Shown here in pieces: positions 42,801-53,179 of a DNA stretch of 64,000 bases. The translations under genes and the position numbers were made by a program. Origin of the DNA: Azolla caroliniana (taxonomy: Eukaryota; Polypodiophyta); NCBI GenBank assembly GCA_043228905.1, contig JBHGNT010000021.1:62001-126000 (forward strand), read 5' to 3'. A model generated the notes under the pieces. The model saw nothing but the letters and a program-made list of their open reading frames with translations, was not told the DNA's origin and ran no database searches. Each line of letters begins with the position of its first letter. Position 1 is the stretch's first letter.

Positions 42801-45050
42801 CTAATTTCGTCATGTCTCTCGACCTGAGTTTCAAAATCTTGATTTTTCAATTCCATATCATAGCTAGCGTTGTTAGCTTCGATTCGCATGTTTGTACACA
42901 AAAATCCGATATCACACTCGCTAGGTATGACCATTTTAATTTACTCAAGGGCTCCTCTCAACTCACTCCTCAAATTTGCTAATTCCGTCATGACTCTCGA
43001 CCTGAGTTTCAAAATCTTGCTTTTTTAATTCTAGATCATAGCTAGCGTTGTTAGGTTTGATTCGCATGTTAGAACACAAAATTCCGATATCACACTCGCT
43101 AGGTATGAACATTTTAATTTACTCAAGGGCCCCTCTCAACTCCCTCCTCAAATTTGGTAATTTCGTCATGTCTCTCGACCTTAGTTTCAAAATCTTGATT
43201 TTTTAATTCCATATCATAGCTAGCGTTGTTAGCTTCGATTCGCATGTTTGTAAACAAAAATCCGATATCACACTCGCTATGTATGAACATTTTAATTTAC
43301 TCAAGGGCTCCTCTCAACTCACTCCTCAAATTTGGTAATTTCGTCATGTCTCTCGACCTGAGTGTCAAAATCTTGATTTTTTAATTCTATAACATAGCTA
43401 GCGTTGTTAGCTTCGATTCACATGTTTGAACACAAAAATCCGATATCACACGAGCCAGGTATGAACATTTTAATTTACCTAATAGCTCTTCTTAACTCCC
43501 TCCTCAAATTTGGTAATTTCGTTATGTCTCTCGACCTGAGTTTCATAATCTTGATTTTTTAATTCCATGTCATAGCTAGCGTTGTTGGCTTCGATTCGCA
43601 TGTTTGAACACAAAAATCCGATATCACACTCGCTAGGTATGACCATTTTAATATACTCAAGGGCTCATCTCAACTCACTCCTCAAAGTTGGTAATTTCGT
43701 CATGTCTCTCGACCTGAGTTTCAAAATCTTGATTTTTTTAGTCCATATCATAGCTAGCGTTGTTGGCTTCGATTCGCATGTTTGAACACAAAAATCCGAT
43801 ATCACACTCGCTAGGTATGACCATTTTAATATACTCAAGGGCTCATCTCAACTCACTCCTCAAAGTTGGTAATTTCGTCATGTCTCTCGACCTGAGTTTC
43901 AAAATCTTGATTTTTTAAGTCCATATCATAGCTAGCGTTGTTAGCTTCGATTCGCATGTTTGAACACAAAAATCCGATATCACACGAGCCAGGTATGAAC
44001 ATTTTAATTCACTCACGCGCTCTTCCAACCTCACTCCTCAAATTTGGTAATTTCGTCATGTCTCTCGCCTGGAGTTTCAAAATCTTGATTTTGTAATTCC
44101 ATATCATAGCTAGCGTTGTTAGCTTCGATTCGCATGTTTGAACACAAAAATCCGATATCACACGAGCTAGGTATGAACATTTTTATTTACTCAAGGGCTC
44201 CTCTCAACTCACTCCTCAAATTTGCTAATTTCGTCATGTCTCTCGACCTTAGTTTCAAAATCTTGCTTTTTTAATTCTAGATCATAGCTAGCGTTGTTAG
44301 CTTCGATTCGCATGTTTGTAAACAAAAATCCGATATCACACTCGCTAGGTATGAACATTTTAATTTACTCAAGGGCTCCTCTCAACTCACTCCTCAAATT
44401 TGGTAATTTCGTCATGTCTCTCGACCTTAGTTTCAAAATCTTGATTTTGTAATTCCATATCATAGCTAGCGTTGTTAGCTTCGATTCGCATGTTTGAACA
44501 CAAAAATCCGATATCACACGAGCTAGGTATGAACATTTTTATTTACTCAAGGGCCCCTCTCAACTCACTCCTCAAATTTGCTAATTTCGTCATGTCTCTC
44601 GACCTGAGTTTCAAAATCTTGATTTTTCAATTCCATATCATAGCTAGCGTTGTTAGCTTCGATTCGCATGTTTGTACACAAAAATCCGATATCACACTCG
44701 CTAGGTATGACCATTTTAATTTACTCAAGGGCTCCTCTCAACTCACTCCTCAAATTTGCTAATTCCGTCATGACTCTCGACCTGAGTTTCAAAATCTTGC
44801 TTTTTTAATTCTAGATCATAGCTAGCGTTGTTAGGTTTGATTCGCATGTTAGAACACAAAATTCCGATATCACACTCGCTAGGTATGAACATTTTAATTT
44901 ACTCAAGGGCCCCTCTCAACTCCCTCCTCAAATTTGGTAATTTCGTCATGTCTCTCGACCTTAGTTTCAAAATCTTGATTTTTTAATTCTATATCATAGC
45001 TAGCGTTGTTAGCTTCGATTCGCATGTTTGAACACAAAAATCCGATATCA
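39859..45050 (+). repeat. 10/20-monomer repeats with private gttagaacac allele
   Basis: 39859-41490 aligns with 43419-45050 (offset 3560 bp, 20 units). A shorter stretch, 40883-41427, also aligns with 42663-43207 (offset 1780 bp, 10 units). The allele gcatgttagaacac appears three times, near 41287, 43067 and 44847, exactly 10 units apart, and nowhere else I could find. The allele tcgttatgtctc (39960, 43520) and the 7-T run in gattttttta (40175, 43735) support the 20-unit pair. Differences between copies include tgtacac/tgtaaac (near 40757, 44317) and gggctcctc/gggcccctc (near 44553). Confidence 0.82.
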
Positions 45051-47839
45051 CACGAGCCACGTATGAACATTTTAATTTACCTAGTAGCTCTTCTTAACTC
45101 CCTCCTCAAATTTGGTAATTTCGTCATGTCTCTCGACCTGAGTTTCATAATCTTGATTTTTTAATTCCATGTCATAGCTAGCGTTGTTAGCTTCGATTCG
45201 CATGTTTGTACACAAAAATCCGATATCACACTCGCTAGGTATGACCATTTTAATTTACTCAAGGGCTCCTCTCAACTTACTCCTCAAATTTGCTAATTTC
45301 GTCATGTCTCGTCGACCTGAGTTTCAAAATCTTGATTTTTTAATTCCATATCATAGCTAGCGTTGTTGGCTTCGATTCGCATGTTTGAACACAAAAATCC
45401 GATATCACACTCGCTAGGTATGACCATTTTAATTTACTCAAGGGCTCCTCTCAACTCACTCCTCAAATTTGCTAATTTCGTCATGTCTCTCGACCTGAGT
45501 TTCAAAATCTTGATTTTTTAATTCCATATCATAGCTAGCGTTGTTGGCTTCGATTCACATGTTTGAACACAAAAATCCGATATCACACTCGCTAGGTATG
45601 ACCATTTTAATTTACTCAAGGGCTCCTCTCAACTCACTCCTCAAATTTGCTAATTTCGTCATGTCTCTCGACCTGAGTTTCAAAATCTTGATTTTTTAAT
45701 TCCATATCATAGCTAGCGTTGTTGGCTTCGATTCGCATGTTTGAACACAAAAATCCGATATCACACTCGCTAGGTATGACCATTTTAATATACTCAAGGG
45801 CTCCTCTCAACTCCCTCCTCAAATTTGGTAATTTCGTCATTTCTCTCGACCTTAGTTTCAAAATCTTGATTTTTTAATTCCATATCATAGCTAGCGTTGT
45901 TAGCTTCAATTCGCATGTTTGTACACAAAAATCCGATATCACACGAGCCAGGTATGAACATTTTAATTTACCTAATAGCTCTTCTTAACTCCCTCCTCAA
46001 ATTTGGTAATTTCGTCATGTCTCTCGACCTGAGTTTCATAATCTTGATTTTTTAATTCCATGTCATAGCTAGCGTTGTTAGCTTCGATTCGCATGTTTGT
46101 ACACAAAAATCCGATATCACACGAGCTAGGTATGAACATTTTTATTTACTCAAGGGCTCCTCTCAACTCACTCCTCAAATTTGCTAATTTCGTCATGTCT
46201 CTCGACCTGAGTTTCAAAATCTTGATTTTTCAATTCCATATCATAGCTAGCGTTATTAGCTTCGATTCGCATGTTTGTACACAAAATTCCGATATCACAC
46301 TCGCTAGGTATGAACATTTTAATTTACTCAAGGGCTTCTCTCAACTCACTCCTCAAATTTGCTAATTTCGTCATGTCTCTCGACCTGAGTTTCAAAATCT
46401 TGATTTTTCAATTCCATATGATAGCTAGCGTTGTTAGCTTCGATTCGCATGTTTGTACACAAAAATCCGATATCACACTCGCTAGGTATGACCATTTTAA
46501 TTTACTCAAGGGCTCCTCTCAACTCACTCCTCAAATTTGCTAATTTCGTCATGTCTCTCGACCTGAGTTTCAAAATCTTGATTTTTTAATTCCAATTCAT
46601 AGCTAGCGTTGTTGGCTTCGATTCGCATGTTTGAACACAAAAATCCGATATCACACTCGCTAGGTATGACCATTTTAATATACTCAAGGGCTCATCTCAA
46701 CTCACTCCTCAAAGTTGGTAATTTCGTCATGTCTCTCGACCTGAGTTTCAAAATCTTGATTTTTTAAGTCCAATTCATAGCTAGCGTTGTTAGGTTTGAT
46801 TCGCATGTTTGAACACAAAATTCCGATATCACACTCGCTAGGTATGACCATTTTAATTTACTCAAGGGCTCCTCTCAACTCACTCCTCAAATTTGCTAAT
46901 TCCGTCATGACTCTCGACCTGAGTTTCAAAATCTTGCTTTTTTAATTCTAGATCATAGCTAGCGTTGTTAGGTTTGATTCGCATGTTTGAACACAAAATT
47001 CTGATATCACACTCGCTAGGTATGAACATTTTAATTTACTCAAGGGCCCCTCTCAACTCCCTCCTCAAATTTGGTAATTTCGTCATGTCTCTCGACCTTA
47101 GTTTCAAAATCTTGATTTTTTAATTCCATATCATAGCTAGCGTTGTTAGCTTCGATTCGCATGTTTGTACACAAAAATCCGATATCACACTCGCTAGGTA
47201 TGAACATTTTAATTTACTCAAGGGCTCCTCTCAACTCACTCCTCAAATTTGGTAATTTCGTCATGTCTCTCGACCTGAGTTTCAAAATCTTGATTTTTCA
47301 ATTCCATATGATAGCTAGCGTTGTTAGCTTCGATTCGCATGTTTGTACACAAAAATCCGATATCACACTCGCTAGGTATGACCATTTTAATTTACTCAAG
47401 GGCTCCTCTCAACTCACTCCTCAAATTTGCTAATTTCGTCATGTCTCTCGACCTGAGTTTCAAAATCTTGATTTTTTAATTCCATATCATAGCTAGCGTT
47501 GTTGGCTTCGATTCGCATGTTTGAACACAGAAATCCGATATCACACTCGCTAGGTATGACCATTTTAATATACTCAAGGGCTCCTCTCAACTCCCTCCTC
47601 AAATTTGGTAATTTCGTCATTTCTCTCGACCTTAGTTTCAAAATCTTGATTTTTTAATTCCATATCATAGCTAGCGTTGTTAGCTTCAATTCGCATGTTT
47701 GTACACAAAAATCCGATATCACACGAGCCAGGTATGAACATTTTAATTTACCTAATAGCTCTTCTTAACTCCCTCCTCAAATTTGGTAATTTCGTCATGT
47801 CTCTCGACCTGAGTTTCATAATCTTGATTTTTTAATTCC
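45051..47839 (+). repeat. Tandem I/C-like units and a 10-mer leading into the 8-mer HOR
   Basis: Units 45348-45525 and 45526-45703 are nearly identical neighbours (gttggcttcg with tatgaccattttaattt), differing at gattcgcatg/gattcacatg near 45556. An extra G in tctcgtcgacc near 45311 is the only +1 slip in the main family. From 46060 the order G-F-I-C-E-D appears, as in the 8-mer HOR. It is followed by four other units (47128-47839), including the rare catttctctcgaccttag allele (45838, 47618). That allele returns near 53670, 34 units further on. Confidence 0.75.
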
Positions 47840-49263
47840 ATGTCATAGCTAGCGTTGTTAGCTTCGATTCGCATGTTTGTACACAAAAATCCGATATCAC
47901 ACGAGCTAGGTATGAACATTTTTATTTACTCAAGGGCTCCTCTCAACTCACTCCTCAAATTTGCTAATTTCGTCATGTCTCTCGACCTGAGTTTCAAAAT
48001 CTTGATTTTTCAATTCCATATCATAGCTAGCGTTATTAGCTTCGATTCGCATGTTTGTACACAAAATTCCGATATCACACTCGCTAGGTATGAACATTTT
48101 AATTTACTCAAGGGCTTCTCTCAACTCACTCCTCAAATTTGCTAATTTCGTCATGTCTCTCGACCTGAGTTTCAAAATCTTGATTTTTCAATTCCATATG
48201 ATAGCTAGCGTTGTTAGCTTCGATTCGCATGTTTGTACACAAAAATCCGATATCACACTCGCTAGGTATGACCATTTTAATTTACTCAAGGGCTCCTCTC
48301 AACTCACTCCTCAAATTTGCTAATTTCGTCATGTCTCTCGACCTGAGTTTCAAAATCTTGATTTTTTAATTCCATATCATAGCTAGCGTTGTTGGCTTCG
48401 ATTCGCATGTTTGAACACAAAAATCCGATATCACACTCGCTAGGTATGACCATTTTAATATACTCAAGGGCTCATCTCAACTCACTCCTCAAAGTTGGTA
48501 ATTTCGTCATGTCTCTCGACCTGAGTTTCAAAATCTTGATTTTTTAAGTCCATATCATAGCTAGCGTTGTTAGGTTTGATTCGCATGTTTGAACACAAAA
48601 TTCCGATATCACACTCGCTAGGTATGACCATTTTAATTTACTCAAGGGCTCCTCTCAACTCACTCCTCAAATTTGCTAATTCCGTCATGACTCTCGACCT
48701 GAGTTTCAAAATCTTGTTTTTTTAATTCTAGATCATAGCTAGCGTTGTTAGGTTTGATTCGCATGTTTGAACACAAAATTCTGATATCACACTCGCTAGG
48801 TATGAACATTTTAATTTACTCAAGGGCCCCTCTCAACTCCCTCCTCAAATTTGGTAATTTCGTCATGTCTCTCGACCTTAGTTTCAAAATCTTGATTTTT
48901 TAATTCCATATCATAGCTAGCGTTGTTAGCTTCGATTCGCATGTTTGTACACAAAAATCCGATATCACACTCGCTATGTATGAACATTTTAATTCACTCA
49001 AGGGCTCCTCTCAACTCACTCCTCAAATTTGGTAATTTCGTCATGTCTCTCGACCTGAGTGTCAAAATCTTGATTTTTTAATTCTATATCATAGCTAGCG
49101 TTGTTAGCTTCGATTCGCATGTTTGAACACAAAAATCCGATATCACACGAGCCAGGTATGAACATTTTAATTTACCTAATAGCTCTTCTTAACTCCCTCC
49201 TCAAATTTGGTAATTTCGTCATGTCTCTCGACCTGAGTTTCATAATCTTGATTTTTTAATTCC

Positions 49264-49441
49264 ATGTCATAGCTAGCGTTGTTGGCTTCGATTCGCATGT
49301 TTGTACACAAAAATCCGATATCACACGAGCTAGGTATGAACATTTTTATTTACTCAAGGGCTCCTCTCAACTCACTCCTCAAATTTGCTAATTTCGTCAT
49401 GTCTCTCGACCTGAGTTTCAAAATCTTGATTTTTCAATTCC
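49264..49441 (+). repeat. Monomer type G
   Basis: Reference example from the second HOR copy, 178 bp. Diagnostic bases: cacgagctaggtatgaac, catttttatttactcaagg (extra T for A in the ttttaattt stretch), ttgctaatttcg and a terminal tttttcaattcc. Nearly always followed by type F, or by an F-like unit with gggctcctctc in the 16-28 kb stretch. Confidence 0.85.
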
Positions 49442-49619
49442 ATATCATAGCTAGCGTTGTTAGCTTCGATTCGCATGTTTGTACACAAAATTCCGATATC
49501 ACACTCGCTAGGTATGAACATTTTAATTTACTCAAGGGCTTCTCTCAACTCACTCCTCAAATTTGCTAATTTCGTCATGTCTCTCGACCTGAGTTTCAAA
49601 ATCTTGATTTTTCAATTCC
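49442..49619 (+). repeat. Monomer type F
   Basis: Diagnostic bases: tgtacacaaaattccg (one A fewer and one T more than aaaaatccg), ctcgctaggtatgaac, gggcttctctcaactcac and tttttcaattcc, followed by atatgatagc at the start of the next unit. It follows type G in the 8-mer HOR and in many other places. Confidence 0.85.
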
Positions 49620-49797
49620 ATATGATAGCTAGCGTTGTTAGCTTCGATTCGCATGTTTGTACACAAAAATCCGATATCACACTCGCTAGGTATGACCATT
49701 TTAATTTACTCAAGGGCTCCTCTCAACTCACTCCTCAAATTTGCTAATTTCGTCATGTCTCTCGACCTGAGTTTCAAAATCTTGATTTTTTAATTCC
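49620..49797 (+). repeat. Monomer type I
   Basis: Begins atatgatagc instead of atatcatagc. Diagnostic bases: tgtacacaaaaatccg, ctcgctaggtatgacc, attttaatttactcaaggg, gggctcctctc, ttgctaatttcg and ttttttaattcc. A sub-variant with tatgaccctttta occurs at 20.3, 21.2, 34.6-37.1, 54.9, 60.4, 61.3 and 63.6 kb. Confidence 0.82.
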
Positions 49798-49975
49798 ATA
49801 TCATAGCTAGCGTTGTTGGCTTCGATTCGCATGTTTGAACACAAAAATCCGATATCACACTCGCTAGGTATGACCATTTTAATATACTCAAGGGCTCATC
49901 TCAACTCACTCCTCAAAGTTGGTAATTTCGTCATGTCTCTCGACCTGAGTTTCAAAATCTTGATTTTTTAAGTCC
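49798..49975 (+). repeat. Monomer type C
   Basis: Diagnostic bases: gttggcttcg (G for A, weakening the dyad), tgaacac, ctcgctaggtatgacc, attttaatatactcaagg, gggctcatctc, caaagttggtaatttcg and ttttttaagtcc. The linked set taatatac / gctcatctc / aagttgg makes this type easy to find. It is one of the commonest types between 15 and 60 kb. Confidence 0.85.
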
Positions 49976-50153
49976 ATATCATAGCTAGCGTTGTTAGGTT
50001 TGATTCGCATGTTTGAACACAAAATTCCGATATCACACTCGCTAGGTATGACCATTTTAATTTACTCAAGGGCTCCTCTCAACTCACTCCTCAAATTTGC
50101 TAATTCCGTCATGACTCTCGACCTGAGTTTCAAAATCTTGCTTTTTTAATTCT
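49976..50153 (+). repeat. Monomer type E
   Basis: Diagnostic bases: gttaggtttgattcgc (breaks the dyad and removes one CpG), tgaacacaaaattccg, ttgctaattccgtcatgact, cttgcttttttaattctag. Its last bases change the start of the following unit to agatcatagc. Usually followed by type D. Confidence 0.85.
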
Positions 50154-50331
50154 AGATCATAGCTAGCGTTGTTAGGTTTGATTCGCATGTTTGAACACAA
50201 AATTCTGATATCACACTCGCTAGGTATGAACATTTTAATTTACTCAAGGGCCCCTCTCAACTCCCTCCTCAAATTTGGTAATTTCGTCATGTCTCTCGAC
50301 CTTAGTTTCAAAATCTTGATTTTTTAATTCC
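50154..50331 (+). repeat. Monomer type D
   Basis: Begins agatcatagc. Diagnostic bases: gttaggtttg, aaaattctg in this HOR (aaaattccg elsewhere), gggcccctctcaactccc, ttggtaatttcg and ctcgaccttagttt. The gggcccc block is the longest run of G and C in the unit and is limited to this type. Confidence 0.85.
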
Positions 50332-50509
50332 ATATCATAGCTAGCGTTGTTAGCTTCGATTCGCATGTTTGTACACAAAAATCCGATATCACACTCGCTA
50401 TGTATGAACATTTTAATTCACTCAAGGGCTCCTCTCAACTCACTCCTCAAATTTGGTAATTTCGTCATGTCTCTCGACCTGAGTGTCAAAATCTTGATTT
50501 TTTAATTCT
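50332..50509 (+). repeat. Monomer type H
   Basis: Diagnostic bases: tgtacac (or tgtaaac in the 29-45 kb copies), ctcgctatgtatgaac (T for G), gggctcctctcaactcac, ttggtaatttcg, ctgagtgtcaaaatc and ttttttaattct, followed by atatcatagc or, in older copies, atatcatagccagc. Confidence 0.85.
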
Positions 50510-50687
50510 ATATCATAGCTAGCGTTGTTAGCTTCGATTCGCATGTTTGAACACAAAAATCCGATATCACACGAGCCAGGTATGAACATTTTAATTTACC
50601 TAATAGCTCTTCTTAACTCCCTCCTCAAATTTGGTAATTTCGTCATGTCTCTCGACCTGAGTTTCATAATCTTGATTTTTTAATTCC
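50510..50687 (+). repeat. Monomer type B
   Basis: Diagnostic bases: tgaacacaaaaatccg, cgagccaggtatgaac, tttacctaatagctcttc, ttcttaactccctcctc, ctgagtttcataatc and ttaattcc, followed by atgtcatagc at the start of the next unit. The ttacctaatag stretch replaces ttactcaaggg and is one of the strongest type markers. Confidence 0.85.
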
Positions 50688-53179
50688 ATGTCATAGCTAG
50701 CGTTGTTGGCTTCGATTCGCATGTTTGTACACAAAAATCCGATATCACACGAGCTAGGTATGAACATTTTTATTTACTCAAGGGCTCCTCTCAACTCACT
50801 CCTCAAATTTGCTAATTTCGTCATGTCTCTCGACCTGAGTTTCAAAATCTTGATTTTTCAATTCCATATCATAGCTAGCGTTGTTAGCTTCGATTCGCAT
50901 GTTTGTACACAAAATTCCGATATCACACTCGCTAGGTATGAACATTTTAATTTACTCAAGGGCTTCTCTCAACTCACTCCTCAAATTTGCTAATTTCGTC
51001 ATGTCTCTCGACCTGAGTTTCAAAATCTTGATTTTTCAATTCCATATGATAGCTAGCGTTGTTAGCTTCGATTCGCATGTTTGTACACAAAAATCCGATA
51101 TCACACTCGCTAGGTATGACCATTTTAATTTACTCAAGGGCTCCTCTCAACTCACTCCTCAAATTTGCTAATTTCGTCATGTCTCTCGACCTGAGTTTCA
51201 AAATCTTGATTTTTTAATTCCATATCATAGCTAGCGTTGTTGGCTTCGATTCGCATGTTTGAACACAAAAATCCGATATCACACTCGCTAGGTATGACCA
51301 TTTTAATATACTCAAGGGCTCATCTCAACTCACTCCTCAAAGTTGGTAATTTCGTCATGTCTCTCGACCTGAGTTTCAAAATCTTGATTTTTTAAGTCCA
51401 ATTCATAGCTAGCGTTGTTAGGTTTGATTCGCATGTTTGAACACAAAATTCCGATATCACACTCGCTAGGTATGACCATTTTAATTTACTCAAGGGCTCC
51501 TCTCAACTCACTCCTCAAATTTGCTAATTCCGTCATGACTCTCGACCTGAGTTTCAAAATCTTGCTTTTTTAATTCTAGATCATAGCTAGCGTTGTTAGG
51601 TTTGATTCGCATGTTTGAACACAAAATTCTGATATCACACTCGCTAGGTATGAACATTTTAATTTACTCAAGGGCCCCTCTCAACTCCCTCCTCAAATTT
51701 GGTAATTTCGTCATGTCTCTCGACCTTAGTTTCAAAATCTTGATTTTTTAATTCCATATCATAGCTAGCGTTGTTAGCTTCGATTCGCATGTTTGTACAC
51801 AAAAATCCGATATCACACTCGCTATGTATGAACATTTTAATTCACTCAAGGGCTCCTCTCAACTCACTCCTCAAATTTGGTAATTTCGTCATGTCTCTCG
51901 ACCTGAGTGTCAAAATCTTGATTTTTTAATTCTATATCATAGCTAGCGTTGTTAGCTTCGATTCGCATGTTTGAACACAAAAATCCGATATCACACGAGC
52001 CAGGTATGAACATTTTAATTTACCTAATAGCTCTTCTTAACTCCCTCCTCAAATTTGGTAATTTCGTCATGTCTCTCGACCTGAGTTTCATAATCTTGAT
52101 TTTTTAATTCCATGTCATAGCTAGCGTTGTTGGCTTCGATTCGCATGTTTGTACACAAAAATCCGATATCACACGAGCTAGGTATGAACATTTTTATTTA
52201 CTCAAGGGCTCCTCTCAACTCACTCCTCAAATTTGCTAATTTCGTCATGTCTCTCGACCTGAGTTTCAAAATCTTGATTTTTCAATTCCATATCATAGCT
52301 AGCGTTGTTAGCTTCGATTCGCATGTTTGTACACAAAATTCCGATATCACACTCGCTAGGTATGAACATTTTAATTTACTCAAGGGCTTCTCTCAACTCA
52401 CTCCTCAAATTTGCTAATTTCGTCATGTCTCTCGACCTGAGTTTCAAAATCTTGATTTTTCAATTCCATATGATAGCTAGCGTTGTTAGCTTCGATTCGC
52501 ATGTTTGTACACAAAAATCCGATATCACACTCGCTAGGTATGACCATTTTAATTTACTCAAGGGCTCCTCTCAACTCACTCCTCAAATTTGCTAATTTCG
52601 TCATGTCTCTCGACCTGAGTTTCAAAATCTTGATTTTTTAATTCCATATCATAGCTAGCGTTGTTGGCTTCGATTCGCATGTTTGAACACAAAAATCCGA
52701 TATCACACTCGCTAGGTATGACCATTTTAATATACTCAAGGGCTCATCTCAACTCACTCCTCAAAGTTGGTAATTTCGTCATGTCTCTCGACCTGAGTTT
52801 CAAAATCTTGATTTTTTAAGTCCAATTCATAGCTAGCGTTGTTAGGTTTGATTCGCATGTTTGAACACAAAATTCCGATATCACACTCGCTAGGTATGAC
52901 CATTTTAATTTACTCAAGGGCTCCTCTCAACTCACTCCTCAAATTTGCTAATTCCGTCATGACTCTCGACCTGAGTTTCAAAATCTTGCTTTTTTAATTC
53001 TAGATCATAGCTAGCGTTGTTAGGTTTGATTCGCATGTTTGAACACAAAATTCTGATATCACACTCGCTAGGTATGAACATTTTAATTTACTCAAGGGCC
53101 CCTCTCAACTCCCTCCTCAAATTTGGTAATTTCGTCATGTCTCTCGACCTTAGTTTCAAAATCTTGATTTTTTAATTCC

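Larger units (their letters stand above)
47840..53179 (+). repeat. 8-monomer higher-order repeat, 1424 bp, about 3.75 copies
   Basis: This is the most regular HOR in the window. Copies start at 47840, 49264, 50688 and 52112, each with the order G-F-I-C-E-D-H-B. The last copy stops after six monomers, at about 53179. Copies are nearly identical. Differences noted: gttagcttcg in the first G unit versus gttggcttcg in the next three; gttattagc near 48034; ttgttttttt near 48716; and ccatatcat (48550, 49975) versus ccaattcat (51399, 52823) at the C/E border. All copies share aaaattctgatatc in type D. A copy of the first six monomers also lies at 46060-47127. Confidence 0.92.

Noticed and set aside
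46590-46605. Possible indel in ccaattcatagc compared with ccatatcatagc
   Set aside because: The two forms have equal length, so it is a two-base substitution and the unit phase is unchanged.
49264-50687. Half-unit (89 bp) sub-periodicity within the monomer
   Set aside because: The two halves of the unit show no convincing similarity by eye.
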